Source of the DNA: DASYPQ01 sp041488095
Lineage (GTDB): Bacteria; Planctomycetota; UBA1135; GCA-002686595
Direction: 5' to 3'
Length of the DNA: 64,000 nt
NCBI GenBank assembly: GCA_041488095.1
Contig: JBGPOP010000016.1
Span: 34,903 to 98,902 of the forward strand
Positions 32,968 to 42,606 of the stretch are shown piece by piece. The position numbers and the translations under genes were made by a program. Under the pieces are notes generated by a model. It had not been told where the DNA came from. It searched no databases and worked only from the letters and a program-made list of their open reading frames with translations. Each line of letters starts with the position of its first letter. Position 1 is the first letter of the stretch.

Positions 32968-34449
32968 ATGGACTGGGAAGCCTTCTACAGTCGCTTCCGC
33001 GAAAGCGACTTCATCCCCGGCTACGAGATCCAGAACCGTCTCGGCGGAGGCGCCTTCGGCGAGGTCTACAAGGCGCGCAAGCACTCGATCGGCAAGGCCT
33101 ACGCGATCAAGTTCCTCAAGATCGACGACGACGCCCAGCGCGAGGCCGTCGAGCGCGAGCTCGACCAGGTCCGCCACTTCGCCGCGCTCGACCACCCGAA
33201 CCTCGTCACCATCGAGGACCTCGGCACGGCGATGGGCGTGCCCTATCTCATCATGGGCTATGCCGGTGAGGACACCCTCGCGCGCATTCTCAAGCGCGAG
33301 CGCCTCCGGGAGGACCGGGCCCTTCTCTATTTCGTCCAGGCCTGCCGCGGCGTCCTCGCGCTCCACGACCTGCGCCTGGTCCACTTCGATCTCAAGCCGA
33401 GCAACGTCTTCATCAAGGGCGACGTCGCGCGCGTCGGCGACTACGGGCTCTCCAAGATGATGACCGACGGGCGCCTGACGCTCTCCTTCGGGCGCGGCAC
33501 CCCGCAGTACATGGCGCCGGAGATGATCCGGAACCGCGCCGATCACCGCGCCGACCTCTACTCCCTCGGCGTGATCCTCTACGAGAGCCTCGCGGGTCGT
33601 CTCCCGTTCGAAGCCGCCGTGCCCGGCTCCCTGCCCGTGCGCGAGGACGACCGCCCGCCCGCCTTCCCCGACGACTTTCCCGGGCGCTGTCGCCCCGTCG
33701 TCGAGCGCTGCCTGCGCATCTCGCCCGAGGCCCGCTACGCAGGCGTGGCCGAGATGCTCGATGACCTGGGAGTCAAGGCGCGTCCCCTGGACTCCGTGAT
33801 CCTCGCCGGCGAGAGCGCGCGCCCCATCGCGCCGCCGGTCCTCCCCGTCGATCCGGGACGTCGCAGCGATGCGCGTCAGACGGCGAGGGAGCTGACTCGC
33901 GGCGCCGTCGAGGTCGCGCGCGGTGTTCTGGACGGCATCCGCGCAGCGAGCCAATCCCGCGCTCCCGCCAGGCCCGCGCAGACCTCGACGCCCACGCCGG
34001 TGACGATTCCGCGGATGCCGCAGCCGGCGCTACCGGGAGGAACAGTCACCGTAGAGGCGCTCGCCATGCACAGCCTCTCCGAAGGCACCGCCGCGCGCTC
34101 CGGGAACCCGCTGCCCGTGCCGCGTGACGAAGCCTGGCCGGGACCGGCCGTGCCCGCGCCGGCTCAGGCCGCGACGATCCCCGTTCCGCCTCCGGCCGAG
34201 GGCGGGGCGCTCAAGACGGCCTGGGCTACGGTGCTCCTGGCTTTCGAGGTCCTCTTCTCGCTCGTGCGCGGCATCGTCCGCCGCGCCGGACAGACCATCG
34301 TGGGTCCGCGCGCGAGCGGTGCGCGGCGGATCACCGGGCGGGTCGTCGCGGCGACGCTCAGGCTGGCCCTCTTCCTGGCTGTCCTCGCCGTGGTTGGCGG
34401 CCTCGCCACGCTCGCCGCGGTCTTCTTCGTCTCCCGCGGCCGGCCTTGA
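32968..34449 (+). CDS. Membrane-anchored Ser/Thr protein kinase with non-RD catalytic loop, 493 aa
   Basis: Hanks-type kinase. The glycine loop LGGGAFGEV is near 25-33, the ATP Lys is in YAIKFLK (Lys48), and the catalytic loop is HFDLKPSN at 139-146. The Mg loop is DYG at 158-160 (usually DFG), and APE at 183-185 closes the activation segment. Phe replaces the Arg of HRD, so it is a non-RD kinase that should not need activation-loop phosphorylation. The kinase domain ends near 270. A Pro/Ala-rich linker leads to hydrophobic segments near 470-490. Its stop overlaps the start of the ECF sigma gene, so a kinase-sigma partnership is likely. Confidence 0.9.
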   Translation: MDWEAFYSRFRESDFIPGYEIQNRLGGGAFGEVYKARKHSIGKAYAIKFLKIDDDAQREAVERELDQVRHFAALDHPNLVTIEDLGTAMGVPYLIMGYAGEDTLARILKRERLREDRALLYFVQACRGVLALHDLRLVHFDLKPSNVFIKGDVARVGDYGLSKMMTDGRLTLSFGRGTPQYMAPEMIRNRADHRADLYSLGVILYESLAGRLPFEAAVPGSLPVREDDRPPAFPDDFPGRCRPVVERCLRISPEARYAGVAEMLDDLGVKARPLDSVILAGESARPIAPPVLPVDPGRRSDARQTARELTRGAVEVARGVLDGIRAASQSRAPARPAQTSTPTPVTIPRMPQPALPGGTVTVEALAMHSLSEGTAARSGNPLPVPRDEAWPGPAVPAPAQAATIPVPPPAEGGALKTAWATVLLAFEVLFSLVRGIVRRAGQTIVGPRASGARRITGRVVAATLRLALFLAVLAVVGGLATLAAVFFVSRGRP

Positions 34450-35360
34450 GCGAGTGGACGCCCGACGTCGAGCGCCTCAAGGTCCTCGACGACGCCGAGT
34501 GGCTCTCGGTCGAGCGCGCCTTCTGCGGTCGCTTGGCCGCCTACGTCGCGCGCCGCATCCCCGACCGCGACGCGCGCGAGGACGTGGTGCAGGAGACCTT
34601 CCTCGGCGCGGTACGCGGCATCGGCGAGTTCGATCCGGTGTTCACCTTCGAGCAGTACCTGTTCGGCATCGCCAAGAACCGCACGATCGACTGGCTGCGC
34701 CGGCAGAGGGCGGTCGCGATCGGCCCGCGCGGAGAGGACGACAGCGCCCCGGGGATCGAGACGCTCGCCGCCGAGCGCGAGACGCCGAGCGCCATCGTCC
34801 GCAAGACCGATCTCGCGCGCGCGGGTGCCGAGCTGCTCCTGGCCGTGCTCAGGGACTGGGTGCAGGAGACCTGGAGCGAAGGGGAGTTCACCCGCCTGAT
34901 GGTCGTCGAGGCCCTCTTCGCCGGCGGCTGGCGCAATCGCGACACGTGGCAGCGCTTCGAACTGCGCGACGAGACCTCCGTCGCCGGCATCAAGTTCCGC
35001 GCGCTCAAGCGCATTCGCGATCTGGCGCGCGAGCGCGACGCGCGCGGGGCGCTCCTGCCCCAGCTCGCCGCGGCCCTGGAGGAGCAGGCGACCGCGCCCG
35101 CGATCGACGTCGGCGCGGTGTGGCGCGAGGGGCGGGCGAGCTGCCCGGCGCGGCACTGGCTCGCGCGCAGCCTGGCCGGGACGCTGGAGGAGGGGCCGGC
35201 GGGCTTCGTGCGCTTCCACGTCGACGAGATCCGCTGCGAGTGGTGTCAGGCGAACCTCGACGACCTCTCTCGGGCGGAGGGCGAAGGCGTGATCGCGCCC
35301 CTGCTCGAGAGGGTCGAGGCCTCGACGGTGAAGTACCTGCGCTCGCGGACCCGGCCCTGA
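34446..35360 (+). CDS. ECF-type RNA polymerase sigma factor with C-terminal extension, 304 aa
   Basis: Sigma region 2 is clear: FCGRLAAYVARRIPDRDARE, then VVQETFLGAVRGIGEF, and YLFGIAKNRTIDWLRRQR with the DNA-melting part. Region 4 is diverged (about 150-200, ETSVAGIKFRALKRIRDLA). A C-terminal extension of about 100 residues ends in HVDEIRCEWC, with His and Cys residues that could bind zinc like an anti-sigma ZAS domain. The start is TTG 34446, overlapping the kinase stop (TTGA). No anti-sigma gene is near. ECF factors next to such kinases are known to be switched on by phosphorylation, which is the likely mode here. Confidence 0.8.
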   Translation: MSEWTPDVERLKVLDDAEWLSVERAFCGRLAAYVARRIPDRDAREDVVQETFLGAVRGIGEFDPVFTFEQYLFGIAKNRTIDWLRRQRAVAIGPRGEDDSAPGIETLAAERETPSAIVRKTDLARAGAELLLAVLRDWVQETWSEGEFTRLMVVEALFAGGWRNRDTWQRFELRDETSVAGIKFRALKRIRDLARERDARGALLPQLAAALEEQATAPAIDVGAVWREGRASCPARHWLARSLAGTLEEGPAGFVRFHVDEIRCEWCQANLDDLSRAEGEGVIAPLLERVEASTVKYLRSRTRP

Positions 35361-35412
35361 GCGCCCTACTCATCCCGTACTTCGCGCGGATGCGCCCGCG
35401 CGGATGCGCCCG

Positions 35413-35418
35413 TAGGAT
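35413..35418 (+). promoter_or_regulatory. Probable -10 box TAGGAT for the M28 peptidase gene
   Basis: TAGGAT lies 27 bases before GTG 35446 and just upstream of a good ribosome site (GGAGG at 35432-35436). It matches the recurrent hexamer. No -35 is clear. Confidence 0.45.
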
Positions 35419-35445
35419 GTGCGGCTTCCCCTGGAGGATCCTCAC

Positions 35446-37077
35446 GTGCCCGGAACCACCCGAACCCTCTTCGCACAGGCGACCCTCGGACTCTTCGTCT
35501 TCTCCGCTTGCGCGGCGCGGGCGGCGACACCGCCGCTGGCTCCGGCTCCGCCGATCGCCTCGCTCGCTGCGGCGCCGCGTACGCCGGCGGCCGCGCGTCC
35601 GGCCGCGGGAAGCCTGGCCAAGGCCCTCGACTCCGTCAGCGCGGAGAAGATCCGCTCCGACGAGTTCTTCATCGCTTCCGACGAGCTCGGCGGCCGGGAC
35701 ACGCCCAGCCTCGGCCAGCGTGTCGCCGCGCGGTACATCCGCGCACGCCTGGAGCGATTGGGCTGGAAGCCGGGAGCGCGGGAGGGGTTCCTCTTTCCCT
35801 ATCCTCTCGAGCAGCGCAAGATCGACGAGGCGGGCTCGAAGATCGAGTGGCAGCGCGGCGAAGAGAAGGGCGAGCTGCACTTCGGGTCGGACTATTTCCT
35901 CGCGTCGATCAAGGAGCTCTCGGCCTCGGGCGAGGTGGTGTTCTGCGGGGACGGGGGCAAGGCGGACTTCGCCAAGGCGGAGGTGTCGGGCAAGTGGGCG
36001 CTGTGCTTCGACGACGGGACCGAGATGCGCAAATTGCGGGCACCCGCGCACCTGGCCGGGGCGATCGGCGTGATCCTCGCGCCGGGGCCGGGGTATTCGG
36101 GCGAACCGTACGAGAAGCGCTTCGCCAGGGATGTCGAGCGCCTTCGTCGTGGGTCGTTCTCGCCGCTGCGCCGGGAGAAGCCCGCCGCGAGCGCCGAGCG
36201 CAGCCCGGATCGCGCGGAAGCCGTGAACGGACCGATCGAGGTGAAGCTCGTGAACGCGCCGCTGCCCGGCGGCGCGAGCAAGCGTGACCCCGCGAAGGAC
36301 GACGTCTTCCCCGAGGTGATGCTCGGCAGCGGCGCGGTCTCAGGGCTCCTCGGCGCAGCCGGCGCGCCGGAGGTGGGCACCGCTCTCGGCGTGACGCTCT
36401 CCGAGACGCGCAAGATGCCGGGCCCGATCGACGTCGAGGACGTGTGCGGCTTCTGGCCCGGCGCGGATCCGGCGCTCGCCAAGGAGGCGATCGTCATCAG
36501 CGCGCACTACGACCACGTCGGGACGCAGCACGGCGTCGTCTACAACGGCGCGGACGACAACGGCTCGGGGACGTGCGGCCTCATGGCGATCGCCGAGGCG
36601 CTCGTGAGCTACGGGCCGATGCGACGCTCGGTGATGCTGATCTGGGTGTCGGGGGAGGAGAAGGGGCTGTGGGGGAGCGCCGCGTGGACCCGGGACCCCT
36701 GGCTCCCAGGGGACGCCAAGCCGATCTGCGACATCAACATCGACATGATCGGACGGAACGCGCCCGAGAAGCTCCTGATCACGCCGACCAAGAGCCTGCC
36801 GCAGTACAACGGGCTCGTGCGCATCGCGGAACAGGTCGCGCCGCTCGAAGGATTCCCGCAGCTCGGGAGCTGCGACGAGTACTGGTCGCGCTCCGACCAG
36901 ATGAACTTCTCGCAGAATCTCAAGATCCCCGTGACCTTCCTGTTCTCCGACATTCACGCGGACTACCACCAGCCGACCGACAAACCGGACAAGATCGACA
37001 ACGACAAGATCCGGCGCGTGGTGCGGATGGTCCTGCGGATGCTCGAAGATCTGCAGGCGGACGACCTGCACCTGTAG
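35446..37077 (+). CDS. Secreted M28-family metallopeptidase, 543 aa
   Basis: Zinc aminopeptidase-type enzyme. A signal sequence (LFAQATLGLFVFSACAA) opens it. A protease-associated-like domain follows (about 130-250), then the M28 core: ISAHYDHVG supplies a zinc His, GADDNGSG the bridging Asp, SGEEKG the catalytic Glu pair, INIDMIGR the next Asp ligand and HADYHQPTD the last His. All ligands are present, so it should be active on peptides in the periplasm or outside. GTG 35446 was chosen over 35419 because of the GGAGG site 10-14 bases upstream. The stop lies 8 bases from the small gene on the other strand. Confidence 0.9.
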   Translation: MPGTTRTLFAQATLGLFVFSACAARAATPPLAPAPPIASLAAAPRTPAAARPAAGSLAKALDSVSAEKIRSDEFFIASDELGGRDTPSLGQRVAARYIRARLERLGWKPGAREGFLFPYPLEQRKIDEAGSKIEWQRGEEKGELHFGSDYFLASIKELSASGEVVFCGDGGKADFAKAEVSGKWALCFDDGTEMRKLRAPAHLAGAIGVILAPGPGYSGEPYEKRFARDVERLRRGSFSPLRREKPAASAERSPDRAEAVNGPIEVKLVNAPLPGGASKRDPAKDDVFPEVMLGSGAVSGLLGAAGAPEVGTALGVTLSETRKMPGPIDVEDVCGFWPGADPALAKEAIVISAHYDHVGTQHGVVYNGADDNGSGTCGLMAIAEALVSYGPMRRSVMLIWVSGEEKGLWGSAAWTRDPWLPGDAKPICDINIDMIGRNAPEKLLITPTKSLPQYNGLVRIAEQVAPLEGFPQLGSCDEYWSRSDQMNFSQNLKIPVTFLFSDIHADYHQPTDKPDKIDNDKIRRVVRMVLRMLEDLQADDLHL

Positions 37078-37085
37078 GGTTGGCC

Positions 37086-37283
37086 TCAGCGCCCGCGGTG
37101 GCGGGCCGAACGCACGAGAACCGCCCCGCACAGCACGGCCAGCGCCCAGGAGACACCCCCGACGAGCGGCTGGTCGCGGAGCGTGAACCACCTCACCCGG
37201 CCGGCCTCGAAGACGAAGGACAGGGGCAGGAGCGCGAAGAAAAGGGTGGCGCCGATGAAGCCACGGCGGATCGAAACTTCCAT
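37086..37283 (-). CDS. Small two-helix membrane protein, 65 aa
   Basis: Two hydrophobic helices are visible (about 10-24, FIGATLFFALLPLSF, and about 42-58, GVSWALAVLCGAVLV), joined by a polar loop with VRWFTLRDQP. The ATG at 37283 has an ideal ribosome site, GGAGGA, eight bases upstream, which is strong evidence for translation in a genome where such sites are rare. No family is recognised. It follows ppdK on the same strand by 104 bases and lies tail to tail with the M28 gene. Confidence 0.68.
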   Translation of the reverse strand: MEVSIRRGFIGATLFFALLPLSFVFEAGRVRWFTLRDQPLVGGVSWALAVLCGAVLVRSARHRGR

Positions 37284-37387
37284 GGGATTTTCCTCCGGGT
37301 CGCGCCGATCAGACGGCGCGGAGGGTGGGTGCCGCGATCCTCGCTCGTCCTGCGCCGTTTCTGCGGAATTTCCGCGGGGGATGGCGG

Positions 37388-40144
37388 TCAGCCGGCCCGC
37401 AGGGTCGCCTGCGCCGCCGCCAAGCGCGCCAGGGGTACCCGGAAGGGCGAGCAGGACACGTAGTCGAGCCCGAGCTCGTGGCAGAACGCGATCGAGCGCG
37501 GGTCGCCGCCGTGCTCGCCGCAGATCCCGAGCTTCATCCCGGGCCGGCTCTTCCGCCCCTCGGTGCAGGCGATCCTCATCAAGCGCCCGACGCCGGCCGT
37601 GTCCAGCGTGGCGAAGGGATCGTCGGCGAAGATCTTCTGCTCCAGGTACTCGGGCAAGAACTTCCCGACATCGTCGCGGCTGATCCCGTAGGTCGTCTGG
37701 GTCAGGTCGTTCGTCCCGAACGAGAAGAACTCCGCCGTCCCCGCGATCTCGCCCGCGGTGAGCGCGGCGCGCGGCAGCTCGATCATCGTGCCCACGAGAT
37801 GGGGGATCCTCGTCCTCCGCTCGCCGAACACCTCCTCGGCGGTCGCGCGCACGACGGCCGCCTGCAGGTCGAGCTCCTTCTTGGTCCCGACCAGGGGAAT
37901 CATGATCTCGACCTTGGGCTTGCGCTTCGTCTCCGCGGCGACCGCGCAGGCCGCCTCGAAGATCGCCCGCGCCTGCATGCGCGTGATTTCCGGGAAGCTG
38001 ATCCCCAGGCGACATCCGCGGTGCCCGAGCATCGGGTTCTGCTCCCTCAAGGCCTCCACCTTGGCGTGCAGCTTCTCCCGCGGGACGCCCATCTCGCGCG
38101 AGAGCTTCTCGATCGTCCCCGCGTCGTGAGGCAGGAACTCGTGCAGCGGCGGGTCGAGCGTGCGGATCGTCACCGGCCGCTCGCCCATGACGCGGAAGAT
38201 CCCTTCGAAGTCGCCGCGCTGGAGGGGCAGCAGCCGCGCCAGCGCCTTCTCGCGCTCCTCGCGGCTCTCGGCCAGGATCATCGCCTGCACCAAGTCGATC
38301 CTCCCCTCGCCGAAGAACATGTGCTCGGTCCGGCACAGGCCGACGCCTTCGGCGCCGAACGCGACCGCGTTCCGGCACTGGTCGGGCTGGTCAGCGTTCG
38401 CGCGCACCTTCATGTCGCGCGCCTCGTCGGCCCAACGCATCAGCTCGCGGAAGGCGCGCACGATCGGCGTCGCGGCCTGCCCCGGCTCACGAGCCTGCCC
38501 GTCGAGGTGCGCGACGACCTCGGAGGGGTGCGTCGAGAGCTGCCCCGCATAGACCTCGCCCGTCGAGCCGTCGATGCTGATCCAGTCGCCCGCGGAGAAG
38601 CTCCTGCCGTTGACGCGCATCGCGCGCGCGACGGCGTCGATCTCGAGCTCCTCGGCGCCGACCACGCACACCTTGCCCATCTGGCGCCCGACGAGCGCCG
38701 CGTGGCTCGTCATGCCGCCGCGCGCCGTCAGGATCCCCGCCGAGGCTTGCATGCCCAGGATGTCCTCGGGCGAGGTTTCGGAGCGCACGAGCAGCACGCA
38801 GTCGCCCCGGGTCGCCGCCTCGCGCGCGGCATTCGCGCTGAAGGCGATCCGGCCCGACGCGGCGCCCGGCCCGGCGTTGAGGCCGCGCGTCAGGAAGCGC
38901 CCGTCCTGGCGCGCCGCGGCCAGCTCCGCCGGCGGGAACACCGGCTGGAGGAGCTGGTCGAGCGACTCCGGCTCCACGCGCAGGAGCGCTTCCTTCCGCG
39001 TGATCAGCCGCTCGCGCACCATATCCACCGCGATCCGCACCGCGGCCATGCCGGTGCGCTTGCCGCTCCGGCACTGCAGCATCCACAGGCGCCCGTCCTC
39101 GATCGTGAACTCGACGTCCTGCATGTCGCGGTAGTGCCGTTCGAGGAGCTTCTGGACGCGGTTGAGCTCGCGCCAGGCGACGGGCGAGGCGCGCTCGAGC
39201 GTGTCGACCGGGAGCGGGGTGCGGGTGCCGGCGACGACGTCCTCCCCCTGGGCGTTCATCAGGACCTCGCCGTAGAAGTGCTTCTCGCCGGTCGCCGGGT
39301 TGCGTGTGAAGGCCACGCCCGTGCCCGAGGTCTCGCCCAGGTTGCCGAACACCATCGCAACCACGTTGACCGCCGTGCCCCAGTCGCCTGGGATCCGATT
39401 CATCGTGCGGTAGGCGACCGCGCGTTCGGTGTTCCAGGAGCGGAAGACCGCGCCGACCGATCCCCACAGCTGCGCCTCGGGGTCCTCGGGGAAGGACTCG
39501 CCCGTGCGCTCTCGGACGATCGCCTTGAACCGGGCCACGAGTCCGCGCAGGTCCTCGGCCGACAGCTGGGTGTCCGACTTGGCCCCGCGTGCGAGCTTCA
39601 GCGCGTCGAGCGCCTCGGCGAAGGGGTCGGCCCCGGTCTCGCGTTCGGCCTTCAGCCCGAGCACGACGTCGGCGTACATCTGCACGAAACGCCGATAGGC
39701 ATCCCAGGCGAAGCGGGCGCTGCCGCTCTTCCGCGCGAGCCCCGCGACGGTGACGTCGTTGAGGCCGAGGTTCAGGACCGTGTCCATCATCCCCGGCATC
39801 GACACGCGCGCGCCCGAGCGGACCGAGACGAGCAGAGGATTCTCGGGATCGCCGAAGCTCCTCCCCACCGCCCGCTCGACCTTCGAGAGCGCGGCGGCGA
39901 CCTCGCGCTCGAGCCCAGCCGGATAGCGACCGCCGCGCGCGTAGAAGTGTGCGCACACCTCGGTCGAGATGGTGAAACCCGGCGGCACAGGCAGGCCCAT
40001 CCGGCACATCTCCGCCAGGTTGGCTCCCTTGCCGCCGAGCAGGTTGCGCAGGCTCTTGTCGCCGTCGGCTCCGGCGGGGCCGAAGAAGTAGACGTGCTTC
40101 ACCGCGGTCCGACGCGAGCGCCGCCCGGACCTAGGGGATGTCAT
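37388..40144 (-). CDS. ppdK: Pyruvate, phosphate dikinase, 918 aa
   Basis: Interconverts pyruvate plus ATP plus phosphate and PEP plus AMP plus diphosphate. The ATP-grasp N-terminal domain has GGKGANLAEM and SVRSGARVSMPGMMDT. The phosphohistidine swivel domain has TARGGMTSHAALVGRQMG with the His at about residue 480. The PEP/pyruvate TIM barrel has GTNDLTQTTYG and the active-site Cys in GICGEHGGDP. The length is standard. ATG 40144 has AGGAG nine bases upstream and overlaps the preceding gene by 14 bases; the family-like start VKHVYFFG would be GTG 40102. It is probably cotranscribed with the exported protein upstream. Confidence 0.96.
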   Translation of the reverse strand: MTSPRSGRRSRRTAVKHVYFFGPAGADGDKSLRNLLGGKGANLAEMCRMGLPVPPGFTISTEVCAHFYARGGRYPAGLEREVAAALSKVERAVGRSFGDPENPLLVSVRSGARVSMPGMMDTVLNLGLNDVTVAGLARKSGSARFAWDAYRRFVQMYADVVLGLKAERETGADPFAEALDALKLARGAKSDTQLSAEDLRGLVARFKAIVRERTGESFPEDPEAQLWGSVGAVFRSWNTERAVAYRTMNRIPGDWGTAVNVVAMVFGNLGETSGTGVAFTRNPATGEKHFYGEVLMNAQGEDVVAGTRTPLPVDTLERASPVAWRELNRVQKLLERHYRDMQDVEFTIEDGRLWMLQCRSGKRTGMAAVRIAVDMVRERLITRKEALLRVEPESLDQLLQPVFPPAELAAARQDGRFLTRGLNAGPGAASGRIAFSANAAREAATRGDCVLLVRSETSPEDILGMQASAGILTARGGMTSHAALVGRQMGKVCVVGAEELEIDAVARAMRVNGRSFSAGDWISIDGSTGEVYAGQLSTHPSEVVAHLDGQAREPGQAATPIVRAFRELMRWADEARDMKVRANADQPDQCRNAVAFGAEGVGLCRTEHMFFGEGRIDLVQAMILAESREEREKALARLLPLQRGDFEGIFRVMGERPVTIRTLDPPLHEFLPHDAGTIEKLSREMGVPREKLHAKVEALREQNPMLGHRGCRLGISFPEITRMQARAIFEAACAVAAETKRKPKVEIMIPLVGTKKELDLQAAVVRATAEEVFGERRTRIPHLVGTMIELPRAALTAGEIAGTAEFFSFGTNDLTQTTYGISRDDVGKFLPEYLEQKIFADDPFATLDTAGVGRLMRIACTEGRKSRPGMKLGICGEHGGDPRSIAFCHELGLDYVSCSPFRVPLARLAAAQATLRAG

Positions 40145-40784
40145 CGGTTGCGCTCCTGCGCTTTCGCTCGGCGTCCTTCGGCTCGACCACTTCGAAGCCG
40201 TCGATCTTCCACTCGCGCCCGAAGCGCAGCTCGGTGATCCGCGCGGCCTCGATCCCTTCGGGCAGCGGCATGCGGCCGTAGATCCAGCGGCTGCCGTCCG
40301 CGCCGTCCTGGACGCCCGTGCGCTCCCCGAAGGGCGCGGCCTCGTCGGCCTTCTTCTCCCCGCCCGACCAGGCCTCGCAGAAATCCTCGCGCACGAGCTC
40401 GATCTCGATCCGACGGCCGTGAGTGAGCGCCGCGATGCGAGCGCGGGTGCGACCGACCGCAGCCGGCGCCTCGAGCCGGGCGTCCGCGATGCCCTTGCGC
40501 AGGAAGGGGTGGTCCTTCTCCAGGTCCTCCCAGAACTTCAGGAAGACGAATCCCGAGAGGCCATTGCGGGCGACGAAATCGGCCGAGAGACAGCGCCGCT
40601 CGAGTCCCGGGTCGTCGGCCCGCACGGCAGTCTGGAAGGTGGCGAAGGTCTGCTCGGGCGTGCGAAATCCGAGCGCGAGAAGGTCCCGCGCGCGCGGCGG
40701 TTCCACGCAGCAGGCCGGAGCTGCCAAGCCCAGGAGAAGGGCGCTGGCGAGCGGGCCTATCCCAGGGGAGCAGAGGGCGACCAT
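40131..40784 (-). CDS. Exported protein of unknown function upstream of ppdK, 217 aa
   Basis: A signal sequence (PLASALLLGLAAPACC) with a possible lipid-attached Cys starts the protein. The mature part (about 30-130) has the phrase FRTPEQTFATFQTAVRADD, typical of a loose class of planctomycete exported proteins with an NTF2-like fold, then a basic, charged C-terminus. I do not recognise its role. ATG 40784 is preferred to ATG 40820, because a TAGACT -10 box lies between them at 40795-40800. Its end overlaps the ppdK start by 14 bases. Confidence 0.68.
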   Translation of the reverse strand: MVALCSPGIGPLASALLLGLAAPACCVEPPRARDLLALGFRTPEQTFATFQTAVRADDPGLERRCLSADFVARNGLSGFVFLKFWEDLEKDHPFLRKGIADARLEAPAAVGRTRARIAALTHGRRIEIELVREDFCEAWSGGEKKADEAAPFGERTGVQDGADGSRWIYGRMPLPEGIEAARITELRFGREWKIDGFEVVEPKDAERKRRSATDDIP

Positions 40785-40794
40785 CGGGACGGGG

Positions 40795-40800
40795 AGTCTA
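40795..40800 (-). promoter_or_regulatory. Probable -10 box TAGACT for the 40784/ppdK unit
   Basis: On the minus strand TAGACT lies 10 bases before ATG 40784. A TTCGTG 17 bases upstream is a weak -35 at best. Its position supports the shorter start of the downstream gene. Confidence 0.4.
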
Positions 40801-40964
40801 GCGGTCTGGGGCCGGATCACGAACCGCCCGAAGGGGGTCGAGTGGGATGCCGCGACTTCCGATAGATTCCGGACGAGTCTCGACCAACCAGAACCTCGCC
40901 CTTACGTACTCGCCGCCCTTCGTGGGGGATGATACCATCCCCCGATTCCCTGGAGACCGACCCA

Positions 40965-42557
40965 ATGCAGCCGATCGCATCCCGAAAAGGCCCTTCCATC
41001 CACTCTGCCTGCGCCCTCGCTCTCACCGCCTCAGTCCTCGCGTTCGGTTGCTCGGGGGGCACGGAAACGCAATCCAAGCCCGCCGTGTCCGCTCCGCCTG
41101 CGAGCGCCTCGGGGGTCCCGCAAGGTGCGCAGAAGGCCGTTGCTTCCGCGCCGAAGGTCGCCGAGACCCCGGCGGCCGCCGCGCCGGCCGCTCCGCACAC
41201 CCCCGCGCCGGCGGCGACAGCCCCGTCCGCGACCCCCGCCTCGACGGCCGAGAAGATCGCCGCCGCAGAGGCAGCCAAGGCGAACGCCCAGGCGTCGAAG
41301 CCCGCCCCGGCTCCGTTCGCCTCGGCAGCCAACGCGTCCGGGGCAGGGAGCGCCGCGGAGGCCAAGGCCGCGCTGGCCAAGGCACAGGCCGCCGCGGGCA
41401 AGATCGCCGATCCGCTCTCCCTGGAGGCCGACCCGAACTCCAAGGCCAAGCTGACCTACGAGTTCGGAACGGACAGCAAGAACTTCAACAAATGCATGCA
41501 GGGAGACGTGCTGACGCACACGTTCCAGCTGCAGTCGAGCGGGGAGGAGGACCTGGTGATCAAGCAGGCCAAGCCGACCTGCGGGTGCACGGTTGCGCAG
41601 GTCGCCACCCAGCAGGCCGACGGCACGATGGCCCCCTACAACTTCGGCGCGCCGATCCCTCCCGGCCGCAAGGTGGAGATCACCGCGACGCTCCACACCC
41701 AGAACAAGCGCGGGCACGCCGCGAGCCGCATCAACATCTTCTCGAACGACCCCCGCGGGCAGTCGCAGCTCGGCCTGGAGGCCGACGTCGACCCGTTCTT
41801 CCAGGTCAATCCCCAATCCCTGAACTTCAACACGCTCTCGGCCCGCGACACGGCCAACGACAAGGTGACGATCGCCACCACTCGCGGGGAGAAGGTCAAG
41901 CTCACCGCCGGATTCGAGAACATGCCCGGCGTGCCCCAGGGGATGAAGGTCGAGCTGAACCCCGCCGACCCCGACGCGGAGGGCAAGGCCACGCGCTGGG
42001 AACTCGTCGCGACCCTCGGCCCGGGCCTCGTGGAGGGGAACCTCAACTACAACGCGACGCTCAAGTCCGACATCGCGATCCCCGGCGGCGAGAAGCTGCC
42101 GAGCGGCAACGCACCCACCTACGAGGTCTCGGTGCCGATCATGGCCCGCGTGACCGGGATGATCTCCTACGCCCCGGCATTCGTCTCGCTGGGCCTGATC
42201 CGGCCCGGCCAGGTGGTCTCGCGCAGTGTGAAGGTGACCAGCCACGATCCCGAGTTCAAGATGGGCGAGCACGAGCCCAAGGTGCTGGTCCAGGGCCACG
42301 ACGGCGCCGAGTGGGATCTCGCCAGCCGGTTCTCGGTCGTGATCCGCCCCGTGACCGGCGAGAACTCGATCGACATCGAGCTGCGCCTGGACGGGATGCC
42401 CGACACGCTCAACGGCTCGTTCAACGGGACGCTCGTGATCCAGGTCGGCCACCCCGAGAAGCCCGAGATCAAGCTGCCCATCACCGGCGTGTGCCGAGGC
42501 GGACCAGTGCCGACCGTGCCCACTTCGGGCCAAGCTCCCCCGACTCCTCCGAAGTAG
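40965..42557 (+). CDS. DUF1573 lipoprotein with Ala/Pro-rich linker, 530 aa
   Basis: A lipobox (LAFGC, Cys near residue 29) anchors the protein to the envelope. Residues 30-140 are a long low-complexity linker of Ala, Pro, Lys and Glu, which could span the periplasm. The DUF1573 domain follows (about 145-225, with THTFQLQSSGEEDLVIKQA and the Cys pair in PTCGCTVAQ), then beta-sandwich-like segments to the end. DUF1573 resembles MSP/ASPM-type Ig-like domains and its role is unknown. ATG 40965 was chosen because TGGAGA lies upstream and the signal peptide then begins correctly. A strong terminator follows. Confidence 0.8.
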   Translation: MQPIASRKGPSIHSACALALTASVLAFGCSGGTETQSKPAVSAPPASASGVPQGAQKAVASAPKVAETPAAAAPAAPHTPAPAATAPSATPASTAEKIAAAEAAKANAQASKPAPAPFASAANASGAGSAAEAKAALAKAQAAAGKIADPLSLEADPNSKAKLTYEFGTDSKNFNKCMQGDVLTHTFQLQSSGEEDLVIKQAKPTCGCTVAQVATQQADGTMAPYNFGAPIPPGRKVEITATLHTQNKRGHAASRINIFSNDPRGQSQLGLEADVDPFFQVNPQSLNFNTLSARDTANDKVTIATTRGEKVKLTAGFENMPGVPQGMKVELNPADPDAEGKATRWELVATLGPGLVEGNLNYNATLKSDIAIPGGEKLPSGNAPTYEVSVPIMARVTGMISYAPAFVSLGLIRPGQVVSRSVKVTSHDPEFKMGEHEPKVLVQGHDGAEWDLASRFSVVIRPVTGENSIDIELRLDGMPDTLNGSFNGTLVIQVGHPEKPEIKLPITGVCRGGPVPTVPTSGQAPPTPPK

Positions 42558-42606
42558 GACGTGCCACGTCCGCAGCGCTCCCGCTCACGGTGAGTCCTGA
42601 GCCAAC

